From Niebla homalea (lineage: Eukaryota > Ascomycota > Lecanoromycetes > Lecanorales > Ramalinaceae), in the NCBI GenBank assembly GCA_019925105.1, contig JAHGAU010000038.1, forward strand, positions 124,001 to 188,000: DNA of 64,000 nt. Reading direction: 5' to 3'. Positions 36,739 through 48,958 of the stretch are shown here, piece by piece (positions within the stretch are counted from its first letter, which is position 1; the number at the start of each line of letters is the position of its first letter). The notes below the pieces were generated by a model. It made no database searches and was not told the origin of the DNA. It worked only from the letters and a program-made list of their open reading frames with translations. A program made the position numbers and the translations under genes.

Positions 36739-37743
36739 TCAATACCCGCCACGCCCACCACCACGACCACCACGACCGCCGCGTCCACCGCGTCCACCGC
36801 GGCCACCGCTACCCCCACCATTGCCCCCATCACCACCCTGCTGCGCATAAAACGGATCCCGCTCCCGGAACCACCCCCAATCCTCCCGTTCGCAGTTCTT
36901 TTCAAACACACTTCCCTTTTCCGCAATCCGATTGATCTCATCCGCCTGCTCCCGCTCGCGCCTCATCCCCTCTTCCATCCCGGACTCGTAGCGCCCATAT
37001 TCGATCTTTCCATCAACATAGCGAGGATCCTTACCGACCCAGTGGCCCGCAGTCTCCATGCGTTTAACCGTTGCCGGGGTCAGGTATGTCGACAAGCCAG
37101 AGCGTTCCAGCGAGGTGAGAACGGGGGCGGGTTTCGAGTCCCAAGCCGGGGCCGTGTAGGTGAGGGTGTCGTGGCTGGCTCGGTGGCCGTACGCGGCGAT
37201 TCTGGGGTTTGCCTTTCCACCACCACCACCACCGGAAGGCTGAGAGGCGCGGGGGTCACGAGCAGCTTCCTGAGGAAGGATGGTCTTGGCTGGTGGGCCG
37301 GTGGGGTTAACGTTCTCAGGCTTGCCGTGGATGGGGAGAGCGCCGTGTGCAAAGCCAGTGCCTTCTTCGCGGCTGGCGGTGGATGTCTTGGTTTCTGAAG
37401 GATCGATGGGGGTGCCGTCTTTGGAGACTTGGGGGACGGCTGGCTTCATGCCCCAAGCGTGCTTGGTCGGACCCGGAAGCCCCTCATAGTCGAGATTGGC
37501 ACTAAGGTTTGTGTTTGGTGTCCAAACGGATGCGGTAGGGTCCAAACAAGGGTTCACTTTGGCATTGGCATTTGGTTGGAGAGCATTGTTCTTGGTGCCG
37601 CTAGATTTAGCGCTTGCAGAGAGGGCTGAGGAGCCGTTGTTTTGCTGGGCGCCCCTATACTTGTTCGGGGTGGGTGTTGGAGTGGAGTAGAATGGATCGA
37701 ATGGAGCGAGAGGCTTATCGGTCCGATCTTTCTTGGGTGACAT
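36739..37743 (-). CDS. RGG-box protein of unknown function
   Basis: Single exon. I place the start at 37,743 (MSPKKDRTDKPLAPFDPFYS), 15 codons inside the longest frame, because the upstream part is unlike the rest; about 334 residues. Hydrophilic throughout, with Asn/Ser/Thr-rich stretches, a GGGGGG run near the middle, a structured-looking segment (LTSLERSGLSTYLTPATVKRM, then KDPRYVDGKIEYGRYESGM) and an RGG/GGR C-terminus of roughly 35 residues. RGG boxes bind RNA and are arginine-methylation targets, so an RNA-associated role is a reasonable guess, but no RNA-binding fold is visible. Confidence 0.75.
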   Translation of the reverse strand: MSPKKDRTDKPLAPFDPFYSTPTPTPNKYRGAQQNNGSSALSASAKSSGTKNNALQPNANAKVNPCLDPTASVWTPNTNLSANLDYEGLPGPTKHAWGMKPAVPQVSKDGTPIDPSETKTSTASREEGTGFAHGALPIHGKPENVNPTGPPAKTILPQEAARDPRASQPSGGGGGGKANPRIAAYGHRASHDTLTYTAPAWDSKPAPVLTSLERSGLSTYLTPATVKRMETAGHWVGKDPRYVDGKIEYGRYESGMEEGMRREREQADEINRIAEKGSVFEKNCEREDWGWFRERDPFYAQQGGDGGNGGGSGGRGGRGGRGGRGGRGGGRGGY

Positions 37744-38577
37744 GATGAACCAGTGCGATGTGTTGATCTCGAAAGCTGTGATGGGCAAAAGATGATGGGA
37801 TGCGAGACTTGGGTGTGAAGTGGGTGTAGAAGGACGATTGATCGGTCAATGAAAATAGAATTAAATGTTGCAAAGTAGATGTGTATTGGTTGAGGAATGT
37901 CGACACTATGTATATGAATGTGGTGAATGCGTGAAGAAGAGGAAAGAAAAAACTTCGAGGGACGTGAGCCTTTTTGAAGATTCCTTACTCGCTGCTCCAA
38001 TAAACAGAGGAAGGAGCAACTTCGGCGTTTTCAGGGTAATCTGGAGCATGACGGATCGCCAATTGGGAAGGAAAGGCAGTCAGGTAGAGCGAAGCTTCCA
38101 TCTTGCCCCTTGAGCAATAAGTGCCAGTGGCATTTCCACCACCACCATCCGTCGGCTACCAGTAGCATGGCCATCACTCGTCATCTCGGATCAGATACAG
38201 CTTCGCTGGAACTCGTACGAAGCGATGATTGGGCTTTGCTTTATATCGTATGTAGAAGGAGCTCTTCGGCAACGGTCGAAGCAGCTTTCTTGCTCTGACT
38301 GCATCTAACCTCTCACCAGGATTTGCGTGGCCTTTCTCTTTCTTAGAGGGATTTCCGTTGCGCAATGCCTTTGAAATCGATGGTCCGACACCATGGGATT
38401 TGAATGCAGTCGTTGCAGGTCTCTTGACGCCAATTTCGATGTATCGACGCGGGTCGTTACCATAGAGGCGTGACTGAAATCTGTGCTTCACGCCAGTACA
38501 TGATATGGAAGGGTTTCGCAACATCCATTTCAATGTATTCTCGTGTCAATGTGTTGCATCCGTAAAATCATGGTCAT
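37744..38577. other. Intergenic region
   Basis: Contains a 119-codon minus-strand frame (38,174-38,533), basic and without recognisable domain, which I do not call as a gene. Confidence 0.4.
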
Positions 38578-40083
38578 TCATTTCATTCTCAACGTTGGCT
38601 CAGTCTTCAATCCCAGCACAACTCCATCGGCTTCCTCCTCAAACTCCTTCAACTCCGTCCTTGGCGCACCTGAGACACCTGAAGCACTCTTGTAGGTGCT
38701 GACCTTCTCGTTCGGATCACCAAAGCCGCCAAGCTTTTTACCCCGAATAGGATCATATTCGGATGCAGACGACTCAACAGGCTCCAAGTCTTGCCCTCCC
38801 TCTTTTGCGTTTGATCCGCTGTCGATGGTGCCGCTGTATTATTCTGGCTCTCTCCATTCCTTACCGTCCTTCTCGGAATTATCCCCTTGCGAGGATGGCG
38901 CTTGTTCGACGTCGATCTGCGGAGATGGTTGTGCTGGAGCTTGTGGCTTCCTTGATCGGGTAGGTCGTAAAAGAGGCAATATAGCTGGAACAGACGTCGG
39001 GATCAGAGAGACACAGGCTTTCATGTTGGAGAAGAAGGGTATGAGCGGGTAATTCCAGCTGATGTCCGAGCTCCTGACCCAGATAACGGTAAAAGCCAGG
39101 CTAAGTACGAAGCAGGTCACACTGATAAGACTGACCCCAAGGAGCGCGTAGAGCACAGCTTTGCGGCGGAAGGGCAGGTTAAGGTTGTATACTGTGAGCA
39201 CTGGTAGAATCCAGATCACAATGTCCTCTAAAACTGACCATGCCGAGTTGAAGATGTCAAAGGGGAGAATGTCAACACAATGCTGATTCTGAAAGATGGG
39301 ATAAGGATAAGTTCCAGAATGCCAACGATGATATCTGCCGTTACCCCGGTAGTAAAGACCAGAGCAAGCACAGCAAAGTACTTGTCAAGCCAGACGCCCT
39401 TTAGGGCTTGTCTGCTGCGCTTTGTGTATATTCGAGCGAAGAACCTGAATGCCAGTACGATGGCTGCTATACACAGCAACACAATCGATACAGCCTCAAG
39501 CGCGGGGCCCCGATTAGCTTTGCAATCTGTATCCGGCAGCTCCCCCCAACTTGTATCTGGCGTGCCGGCGCCGATTCTTGAGATGCCGCTACTCGAGGCG
39601 GCAGACGAAGCAGCTGCAGAAACGGGCGCTGGTGTCGCCTTTGAAGCTGCCGAGGAAGCGATTTGAGCGGTCACCGGAGCCGACATTGCTGTGGAGGCTG
39701 CTGCGGAGGAGAGAACGCTGGGGCAAAAGGTGTTGCTCCATGTCTGCACCTCTGAAAGTTAAGAGGTCAGTAAAGAAAGGCGCAAGGTAATAGGGGACCC
39801 AGGTTGTAGATCTGAAAGCGAACAGGTGGATTGGCCAGACAGCTGGTCACCGACTGCTTAATGGTGGCGAGGTTGGCTGTCCGGCATTGGCAGACATAGT
39901 CCAAGACGCCGCAGGACGTAAGACCAATGGCGGTTTGGAAGCAGCTGAGCTATGTGATGGTGAGCTCTGGTCTCAGTCTCCCTACTGTGCACTTACCGAG
40001 CATGCGGGGAGATCAGCGACAGATTGCGCAACTCCGTCTTGAACGAGGAGAATGGACAGCAGTGCTTGGATGTAGAAATGCAT
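38578..40083 (-). CDS. CFEM-domain membrane protein, Pth11-like receptor relative
   Basis: Exons 40,083-39,997, 39,949-39,799, 39,751-39,345, 39,288-38,865 and 38,801-38,578; phases agree, about 430 residues. Exon 1 is a signal peptide (MHFYIQALLSILLVQDGVAQ) leading into the CFEM motif: PAC, LSCFQTA, TSCGVLDYVCQC, TSCL, six of the expected eight cysteines being clear, then WSNTFCP. An Ala/Ser linker follows, then helices AVSIVLLCIAAIVLAFRFFARIY, KYFAVLALVF, a C-V-D...WSVLEDIVIWILPV segment, two more helices and a final one ending ILPLLRPTRSR, with a Ser/Glu-rich cytosolic tail. Pth11-type receptors sense surface cues. The segment for TM3-TM4 seems absent. The intron at 39,798 has a weak donor. 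The last intron (GTAAGG, 38,864-38,802) removes an in-frame TAA. Confidence 0.78.
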
Positions 40084-40962
40084 CGCAGAAGGCCAATTGA
40101 TGGGACACGAAACGCAGCAGGCCCAGCAGCGGTTGCAAAGATGAAAGAATTGGAACTTGGTCGCGACGCCATATTCTGGAGAAGATCAGGCACAAGGAAC
40201 GAACAGCGGACCGCCAACGGGCGAGCACGAGAGCCCAGAACTCAAGAGGATTCAGACCAACAATGTTCGTGACGAGATTCTTTCATGTGGAGCTGATCGA
40301 TATCGGCGCCAGCGAACGCTAGGAACTTTGATGATCCGCCATGTAGCATGCGAATAATCGTCCACGTTTTCGCCCACGCGTTTCGGCCAGCGAGTGGTCA
40401 ATGCTTCCATTTTGGATAGCGATTGGTCGCAGATCGTTGGGGTGAAAGTCTTCACTGATCTCAAATTCCCCGAAGAAGGAAGGGTTGAACCGGAAGTCGG
40501 CCGGCGTGGGTGAGTGGACGAATGGGAAGGCAGCAATGTGGCTGGGAGTCGATTGAGACTGATCACATTTCAGTCTGGACTGCCTCCACTTTGACGTGAG
40601 ACATGAAAAGGCTCATCAGCCAGGGCGGGCGGCATGGCAGACGATTTGGCGAGAAAGAAAAGGGGCCAGGAATAAGAAAAGACAGGAGTGCTTATGTTGT
40701 TAGCGTGGAGAAAACTTTCAGCCAATCACATTCTGCACTAAAACGCAGCACCCTTTTTCAGCAGGTCTTGCACCTCTTAAATACCCGTAATCCACCATCA
40801 TATTCTTGCCGTTATGAGGTAGTTATGTGGTCTTTCTATATACTAACAGAACAATCAGTGACCCGAACAGAGCAATATCAATCTGATCTGATACAGCGGA
40901 CAAGAAGCACCAGAAACTCAGACCTATACACTCCACCACCTCTCAAATGTCCAATCCTAACC
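40084..40962. other. Intergenic region
   Basis: Upstream of the CFEM gene and 3' of the sugar transporter. Frames of about 100-210 codons on both strands show no domain. Confidence 0.4.
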
Positions 40963-42970
40963 TTAACCTTGGACCTTGTTGCTCACTGGGCCAACAACGC
41001 TATCCCGATGCGCTTCAGGCAGCTCGCTCGCAGGAGATGGTCGGAACACCTTGCCCCACCTGAAGTGGACAAGATCACTTGCGCTCTCCGCGACGCTTTT
41101 CAAATTTTGCCTCACCAGCTGTCCCGTTGGTTGCGAGAAAAGCACATCAATTTCTTCCAGTGTCTTGTTCTTCGTCTCTGGCATAAACAACAACTGGTAA
41201 AACCATCCAACGACGGCGATGCCACCATAGAAGCCTAATGTGAGGCCAATGCGAGACATTGACCTCTGCATGTCACTGAAGAAGTAGGTGACGAGCCAGG
41301 AGCAGAAGAAGAGTGTCACATCTGAGACCTCCATACCATAGCTGCGAAGGTACGTTGGATACACTTCGCTGGGCAGCACCCATGTGAGGCAAGCGTAGGA
41401 GCCGAAGAAGCCTTCGTAGAGGATGAGGCCCGTGATGTAGGTACCTTCTGCACCACCAACATTGGTCTTGGTGTTGATTAGGTAGCTGCAACCGATGATG
41501 AGGAGTCCAATGAAGAAACCAGGTAACATGGCGCAAGCCCAGAACCTGCGTCCAAATCGTTCCATATAGAAGATGGCCGGAATCGTCCCGATCAATAGGG
41601 ATCCGCCACCCACAAGAGACATGAAGACAGATTGCTTGGAGTCGAAGCCCACTTGATTCATGAGGGTTGCCATGTAATACATGATTGCGTTGATTCCAGT
41701 AAATTGACCCAAGAAAATCATGATCTGAGCGTAGATGATGGAGCGACGGGCGCGAGGTACGGTGAAGAAGTCAAGCCATGCAAAGCTGCCTGTACGAGAG
41801 GTCTTGCTGTCGTGTTCTTCGATACAGGCATGTTTCATCACGAAAAATTCTTCGCGATTCTCAGCAAGATCGATTCCACGAATGCGTTTCCAGGTATCAA
41901 ATGCCTTCAAAGTGTGGCCCTTGTGCATGAGGAAGCGAGGCGACTCGGGCATGAAGAACATCCCCACCAGCATGATTGTTGAGAAGACCAGGGAGGACCC
42001 GAGCATGTACCGCCAGCTACCACTTTTGACGTTGACGAAGATGGCAGCCACGACGTATCCAAAGACCTCTCCAAGAGCAATGTTGAATTGATACAGAGAT
42101 ACAAGATTGCCGCGATACTTCCTTGCGACAGACTCCGCCACATAGACCTACGCAAGCATATCAGCATGATGACTTCAGCATGACTCTTTTGCAGGAATAG
42201 TAAGGCCGTCAAAGTTCACTTACGGGAACCGTGCCACCTTCCAGGCCGACCCCTAGTCCCAGGATCACGCGCCCTGCAACCATCATACCAAAATTGATCG
42301 CTCCCGCTTCCAGGGCGGCGCCAATCGTGTAGAGGACAAGAGAGATGATAATTGCCATACGGCGACCAACAGCTTCATTGGTGGGGCCGAGGAGCAAAGC
42401 CCCCCCGATTGCCCCAAGAGGGACGCCAGAAGCGACGAGACTGACTTGCGAGGTGTCGAGATTGAGAGAGGCGGGCATATAGAGATTGGCGCCGGAGATG
42501 AGCGATTGATCAATGCCGGAGAGAAGACCGCCCATGGAGGCAAAGCCAACAAGCAGCCACCTATCAGAGGACACTCAGCATTGCTCCAGACAAGATCCAG
42601 CGCCGTGTTAGACAACTCACGTAAAATGTCTTGGATCCTTGAAGTTGATGACTGGGGACCAGATACTATGCTGGATGGGATTCTCTGCCAGCTCCTGATC
42701 CAGTAAGTCAATCTCCTCGTCTATCTCGACACCACCCTCCTTGGCGATCTTCATGGCATCCCATTCACTCATCCGTCGAGTTCCGCTAGTGGAGTATTGT
42801 CGCCCGCCATCTGTGGCAATGGACAGGTTGCGTGCACCGCCGCCAGACATTTCACGTTTGGCTTCGGGCTCCACATGCTCGACCTGCAGCTTCCCTTCTT
42901 CGAACTTGGCGAGTGTATCAGGCGGACGGTGATTCTTCTCGCTGCTAGTGGGGCTCCTGTCGGAAGACAT
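40963..42970 (-). CDS. MFS sugar/polyol transporter (SP family)
   Basis: Exons 42,970-42,621, 42,560-42,224 and 42,147-40,963; about 623 residues, 12 predicted membrane helices after a hydrophilic N-terminus of about 115 residues. Family motifs: FASMGGLLSGIDQSLISGA in helix 1, NEAVGRRMAI (loop 2-3), GRVILGLGVGLEGGTVPVYVAE in helices 4-5, FFMPESPRFL, GQFTGINAIMYYM (QxxGxN substrate motif of helix 7), ERFGRRF and FMPETKNKTLEEID at the end of helix 12. Proton-coupled uptake of a hexose, disaccharide or inositol at the plasma membrane is the family role; the substrate is unresolved. The intron after KDPRHFT and before WLLVGFASMGG is placed by phase and family continuity. Confidence 0.93.
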
Positions 42971-44016
42971 CGTAGGAATGTCAGTCGCAAAAGAATGACA
43001 GACGAATGTAAGGGCCCAGGATTGAGACGAGGGTCCAGTAAATGGCGATCAGGTCTTCAATGAATGATTGCTAATCGGGGCTTTTACTCGTATAGATCCT
43101 CTTTCCGGGTGATCTTCGTCTCTTCTTATATATCAGTGTGCCCGGCCTACCCCGCCAATGTAAGATGATGACGGGATGCATGGTGGCAGTAATTTAGTGT
43201 CATGCACGACGGCTGACCCTATTCGAAACGATATCTCGAAGACCCTTCCAGGCAAATGATTCTGAGAGCGGTTCGAGCCGGGACAGATTCCCCTCGGTGA
43301 AATAGTCGGCATATGTGAATGCAAGAACTATAAATTCTGGTGAAAGAGGGGGGGGAAGTCACGCGAATAGAAATGAATCTTAGCTTAAAGTCAATGTTAT
43401 CTTATCATTTGTGGGGTAAAAAGTTGGTGGCCATTCGCGGGGTCTGGAGGCTTCACTAACTCAATAGAAGCATCCTAACCGCTTGACAGAATTTGACAAG
43501 CAAATCATGGCAAAGCTTGGTGTTCTAAGGATGATGCTAAGCTTGTTCAAGCTACCGATCTTGTCACGCACGGAAGGACCTCCTGGCCAACCATGACTCG
43601 CTAAAAGCATGCGCTCTGCCACTTGCATACTTCTGGATAGTCTCTCATTTCCGTCAAGGGTAAACGAAGTCTGGACCCATTATTGAAAAATTTGAAAAGT
43701 TCTCACTGATCAGATAGATGGATGGTCCACCAAAATATGGGAGAAATGGAGTGGGAATAGGTCACTAGCGCTGCACTTTGACAATCAGATCACGGTACCT
43801 GAGACGTCCTCCATCAAGATTTTATTCTGAGCAATAGGCGCAACTCTGATTCACGAGTGCCCAATGATACTTTGTCTCCAGAGAGACAGATGGTCTGGAA
43901 CAACAAGTTGGTCTAGCGATGCTCTCTTGCGTCTAACATTTGATTCACCCATCGAGCTATGTGGCTCTACCAGAGGCCGAATGTTGAATCTACATCATCT
44001 TCATGCCCTTTTTCCT
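42971..44016. other. Intergenic region
   Basis: About 1 kb; nothing recognisable. Confidence 0.4.
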
Positions 44017-45900
44017 TCAAAGGACATATCTAAAGTACGGATTCTGCCGGTCCGTCAAGTCCAAAAATGCTAGTCGATCACGCTCGTCCTCGTTCAAGTC
44101 TGTCGCTGCGCGTTTTGAATTCTCTCGACGAAGGATGAGATACAGCACGATAGCGAGAACAATGACTATGCAGTAGCTGGCGTCCCAATCAGCAAATTTT
44201 GCACGAGTTCGACGCACGTCCGCTCACCATATGATTAGCCCTAGCCACAACTCTGGGTAGTGCCGCTTGATGGTTTGTGTCTTGATCAATTGAGGACCAA
44301 TAATCTGTGACGCCATGAGTCAACCCATCAGTCCTGAATGACCTTGGAAATGGACAATTACGTTGCCGACACAGTAGGCCACAAATATGGCTGCTGCAGT
44401 ACAGCTCTTCTTGGTAGCTCCGGCAACATTGCTCATGCCGATTGTGATGATCAAGCTGACCACGGGTCCGAAGAATCCAATGATCGTGTAGCCTGCTACA
44501 GGCGTGATGGCTCGATGAGTCCATGCGCTTCTCCAGATCATCTGGATCACTGTCAGCGACATATCAATTCATAGACATCGTCATCCGAGCTCACAGCGCA
44601 GCCAGCAATCACAGGAAGGCAGCAGAAAATTAGCAAGATAATGCGAATATTTGGGATCCTGCTGGATAACCAGCCTGTGAGAAGGATGAAGACAAAGACC
44701 ACGCCACCCAGTGGAAATTGAATCAAGATGGACTCAAGCGTCGTGTACCCAAAAGTCGAAACGATCAAAGGCCCAAAACCGCTCACAGCGCCATTCACCG
44801 TGTACGCGCCCGCCATCATGAACGCTACAAGCCAGACTTTGACATCCAGAAATGTCTCTGTGATCTGATCCCATTTGAGCTTTTGACATCGGACCCCTGT
44901 CTGCCCTTTTCGCAGCCTTTCGACCGCCACGGTTTTCTCCTCGTCATTCAAAAACCAGGCAGAAACGGGACTGTTTGGCAACGCAAAGGACGCCACTCCA
45001 AATATCACGGTCAAGGCACCCGCCAGCAAATATATGTACTGCCATGCGGTCAATGATCCGCTGTGGATTTGTGCAAAGCCATAATTCAGCGCTCCACCAA
45101 TGATGGTCCAGCCACCTGTACTACTGAACCACCAAGATTGCCGAAGCGCCTGTTCCTGCTGCGTATAGTATCCGCTCACGATCACCATAAACGCTGTCGG
45201 TATAATACTCTCGGTGAAACCAAGGAAAAAGCGTTGGGCGAACAACCCACGCCACGTGGTCACGGTAGCGGTCAGCATGGCTATCATGCCCCAAAACACG
45301 ATGAGGATGCCAAGTATTCTAGATATAACGCGGAGTCAGCATCGCTTGATACGATACAACATCCTCGAGATATTGACGAAATTGGATACAACGTCTCTGA
45401 GATTTGATTACCTCCCAAGGTGGAAACGCTGGAGCAGCAGCGTCATTGGATACAGCCCAGCGAGCATTCCAAAATAGAAGATCGAGGTTGCCCAGCTCAG
45501 TCGATTGGTGGACGTCGTAGGTGGAGTGGTAGAGTGATCGACCACGCTCAACGACAGATCCTTTGTCATACCGAATAGGACCGCCGAGCCCAAAATCGCC
45601 TGATACCCGGAACCCATTAACCTTCAAGAAAGAGATTGGATTGTCTGAAGAGCTTCTACATCGAGCACACACCTTGTCATAATATACAAATCCATACCCA
45701 ATCCACATCCATGGTATCAGTATCAAATCAATCTTCCTCAAGACCCGTCTCTCTACACGATTATTAATCTCCTGGGCATAATCAGGCACTATGGCAGCAG
45801 CCAGATCCTTGTCAAAAGAGCAGCCTCCCAGACTTCCAGTGTCGACAGCAGTGGTCGTAGGCGCAGGTGCCGTCTCTTTCTCCCCGCCGTCCGGTGTCAT
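44017..45900 (-). CDS. MFS transporter, allantoate permease / anion:cation symporter family
   Basis: Six exons: 45,900-45,673, 45,599-45,412, 45,318-44,595, 44,541-44,362, 44,304-44,228 and 44,176-44,017, every junction in phase; about 518 residues. Family marks: LRKIDLILIPWMWIGYGFVYYDK across the first junction, AILGSAVLFGMTKDL, GLFAQRFFLGFTESIIPTAF, SWWFSSTGGWTIIGGALNYGF, the GFGPLIVSTFGYTTLESILIQFP stretch, MSNVAGATKKS and FVAYCVGN / IIGPQLIKT. This matches the Dal5/Tna1-type group that imports allantoate, nicotinate and other organic anions at the plasma membrane. The exact substrate cannot be inferred. Confidence 0.92.
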
Positions 45901-47443
45901 CGTGAGGATCCACCGTAGTAGAGTCTTCCTATTGAATGAGTAAACTCACAGACTCACTGCACTGTGTCCTTCTTATTCATTTCTTCACGATTCCACACTG
46001 GTCCCGCCAAAGAAAATATTATACATTTTAAGGCCAGTGGGGTCCGAGGTCGGCCTCACAAGCCTTGCCACTGTGCCCTTCATCTTGCCCCAATTCGGAT
46101 ATACAGCCCAGCCACCAGACTCTCTCTCTCTCTCTTCAAACGACTTTATCAGCGGACAGTGACCCTCATTCTCCAACGAACCGTTTTATCCTGCCTAGAG
46201 AGGTGCATGATCTTACCTTTGGATATGGATTAGTTCATGTCCATCCAGATTGTGCAACATTGCGGCCAATGCCTTGGGAAATAATGATTCACGCCACCCT
46301 GATATCGACAGAACTTGAGACGTAAATCTCAGGTTCCTGACTGTAATTCTTGATCAGTATTCACTCGTCTCATCTTTCGTTACATACAAGATTCTCTTGG
46401 GGCATCTGTTTGGCAAGGACGCATAACAATCTCGCTTGATCATGCAATGAAATCACTATGAGCATGTAAGATAGTTGCAGATCGCACGCAATCCTTGTCG
46501 CTTCTCATTTCTGTCCTTAAATGCTCGAACATCAAAGTTTGTTTCTTCTCAATCGATGAAGAGTTTCTCGTGCCAATAGATTTCATCCTCGGTCCAAAAT
46601 CGCACATCTAGCCTCTCTCATAAGGCACTCCAAAGGGATGATCATTCAAGGGCAGCACACACCAAATGGGGAAGCAATATAGCAGGCTTAAAGCACAGTC
46701 TGCTCCAATATGAAGCTAGCAACGAGTCTCGGAGTCCGAAAATGATATTCCCACTACGAATCAGAAACACTATACGTCATACATTCACTCCCCCAGTTTC
46801 CACGTGGTGGCGGTTCGGGCACGGCAACATCCCTCCCGCACGAGCTTAATTCGACCTCAAAGTGTTTCGACGCTGGAGGAACCCAGAAAACCGTCCCGAT
46901 TAGGTATGGTGCTGCCAGCTTTCATCACCGCGTCGTGATGATGACGGGTGGATTTCCTTTTTGGGATTGGGGCCGAGGGGAAATTGATATAGGAGCTTTG
47001 GCGAGCTGGAAGAGTGATCCCGAAAACTTGCAGTGTATCTCTGGACTTCGACACAAGGAAAAGTCACTGCTGATACTGCACATGTTTGAGGGGTGCATGT
47101 CGGGCCGCTTCGATCGCTCTTGAGGCCCAGGTACATGCTCTGTAGTAATCCTTGGGTCTTGCTTGGATGAAGTAAGAGCAGCAGACGTTTTTGACTCAGT
47201 CAACTCGAAATTGGCCATGTTGCTTAAGCTTCTCCAACTGAAGCCAAAGCGGTGGCTATTGGAAATTCGTTCTGGCAGTCACGGCAAGTCCGACACATCA
47301 AGAATCGCAAGTTCAAGCTCGACCCGCTTGCTGATAAGCCACGTTGAATGAGATCCCTCCACCTATCGACCCACTTACACAAACCCTCCCCGCAAGGCCA
47401 ACGCTCCAACCCTCCCCTCCAACCACGCTCATCACCCCGACCC
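45901..47443. other. Intergenic region
   Basis: 1.5 kb between convergently and tandemly placed minus genes; includes a short CT run near 46,120. No gene recognised. Confidence 0.45.
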
Positions 47444-47983
47444 CTACGTCGTCGCTACCGCCGCTCTACCAACCCCAAAAACAAATCTCACCCCCTCGGT
47501 CTCCAACTTCCCCCCCAAGTACCTCCCCCCATGCACACAACTTTCCCACAACGCCATTCCCGCAGCGCCCACCTGTATCCGATCCATGACCCCATGCTGT
47601 CGCCTACTCACCGCCTCGATACTGAACACACACCCACCTTGCTCGGCCTTGGCGGGGAGTTTGACGCGCGGGACGTGCTGGCGTGATGGGAACAAGGGGA
47701 AACTGGCGCCGAAATCGTAGTTCGTTGTCGGGGGGCCCGGCATGTAGGTTTGGAGGAAGAGGGAGAGGGCGTCTTCGCAGGAGGGGGTGAAAGAGCGGGG
47801 TGGGGTGCCTGCAGTGCAGAGGGCGGTGGTGGCGGTGGTGGTGTTGAGGAGGGCGGTGAGAGGCGAAAGGTTGGGGGAGAATGGGAGGAGCGTAGAGGTG
47901 GAGGTAATGTTGAGGAGGGGAATGGAGAGGGTTGGGGAGGTGAAAAGGAATAGGGTGGGGAGGAGGTAGGTGGTTAGCTCCAT
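47444..47983 (-). CDS. Small secreted cysteine-containing protein
   Basis: I start at 47,983 (MELTTYLLPTLFLFTSPTLS) because the upstream 31 codons are a Lys/Glu-rich translation of an A/T run. About 179 residues: an N-terminal hydrophobic signal peptide, a Thr/Leu-rich segment, then ALCTAGTPPRSFTPSCEDA, GGCVFSIEAVSRRQ, and WESCVHGGRYLGGKL; four cysteines in all, enough for two disulphides. No membrane anchor or GPI signal follows. The family is unknown to me. Secretion is well supported by the signal peptide; an effector or cell-wall role is only a possibility. Confidence 0.6.
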   Translation of the reverse strand: MELTTYLLPTLFLFTSPTLSIPLLNITSTSTLLPFSPNLSPLTALLNTTTATTALCTAGTPPRSFTPSCEDALSLFLQTYMPGPPTTNYDFGASFPLFPSRQHVPRVKLPAKAEQGGCVFSIEAVSRRQHGVMDRIQVGAAGMALWESCVHGGRYLGGKLETEGVRFVFGVGRAAVATT

Positions 47984-48958
47984 CTTTTTGTTTTGCTCTT
48001 TTTGTTTTTCGTTTTGTCTTTCTTTTTTTTTTTTTTTGCGTAATGATGTTGTGGGGGTACATGAGGTAGGCTCCAAGCATCCGGGAGAGGAAGATCACTT
48101 AAATGCAAAAGCTGACATGTCACATCTCGGCTATTCGAATTGTTTCTGCATCTTTTTGTTGTTTCACAGAGGCATTGGTGATTTGGGGTGGGGGCGCAAA
48201 GGTGGGTTTTCATTACCCAACTTCGTTGGATTGCTCAGAAGCGACCAAGCGCCTACACATAAGACAATGTTTCTTCCTCCAAACGATCATCTCCGTAGCT
48301 GTTTTTGGGGGTTACATGACGACACACACAAAAACACACTTGGCGCAGCGCGCTTCTTCGGTCTCAAAATCCTTTTCGATTTAGCAGAGATGATCATGCA
48401 ATGCAGTTCGGAAAAAGAACCCGGGTTTCATGCCACGAGATCTGGAAACCGCACAAATCACCATGAGACGTCAAGCAGGTCGTTACACAACACTTTCAAG
48501 ATGATCACGCATGATGCGAAAAATGGGACCATGTTTCATAAAGCAAAATGAAGATGACGAGTGAGAAGGCATGAATGAGATCTATTGCTATAAGCTGTCT
48601 ATGTGAGCGCCGCCCCCCATTCCCTCTCGATGTGACAACCCCGACACCAGACACGATTTGATCATGCCTTCACCTATCCCCTAGACTATCTGCAAGCTTG
48701 CCAAGACCCGCGACACATGATCAATCGCTCCTGCATCTTCCTATCCTGAACCTGCAATATATGGTCAGCTCCCACGGATTGTTGAGTGTGAATGTTAGAT
48801 GGAAGACTCATCTCAACCCCGATCTGCTCCCCGCCATAAGAGACCAGCCACTTACAAACACCGCTCAGCCTCGGCTCCACTCCATGCCTGTTCCACCTGT
48901 ATTGATCCGCCAATCTGTGGACACGAGTCAGCATGTATTCTATTCGGTAAGTAGGTGT

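Noticed and set aside
38839..38864. In-frame TAA in the CFEM gene taken as a nonsense mutation or readthrough site
   Set aside because: A canonical GTAAGG donor at 38,864 and an AG acceptor at 38,802 remove it in phase, joining to a conserved-looking tail.
43256..43290. GGTTCGAGCC resembling a tRNA B box
   Set aside because: No matching A box, acceptor stem or cloverleaf could be drawn around it.
47970..48551. 193-codon + strand frame beginning with a Phe-rich hydrophobic stretch
   Set aside because: Its start is the complement of the A/T run before the secreted-protein gene; the rest has no recognisable features.
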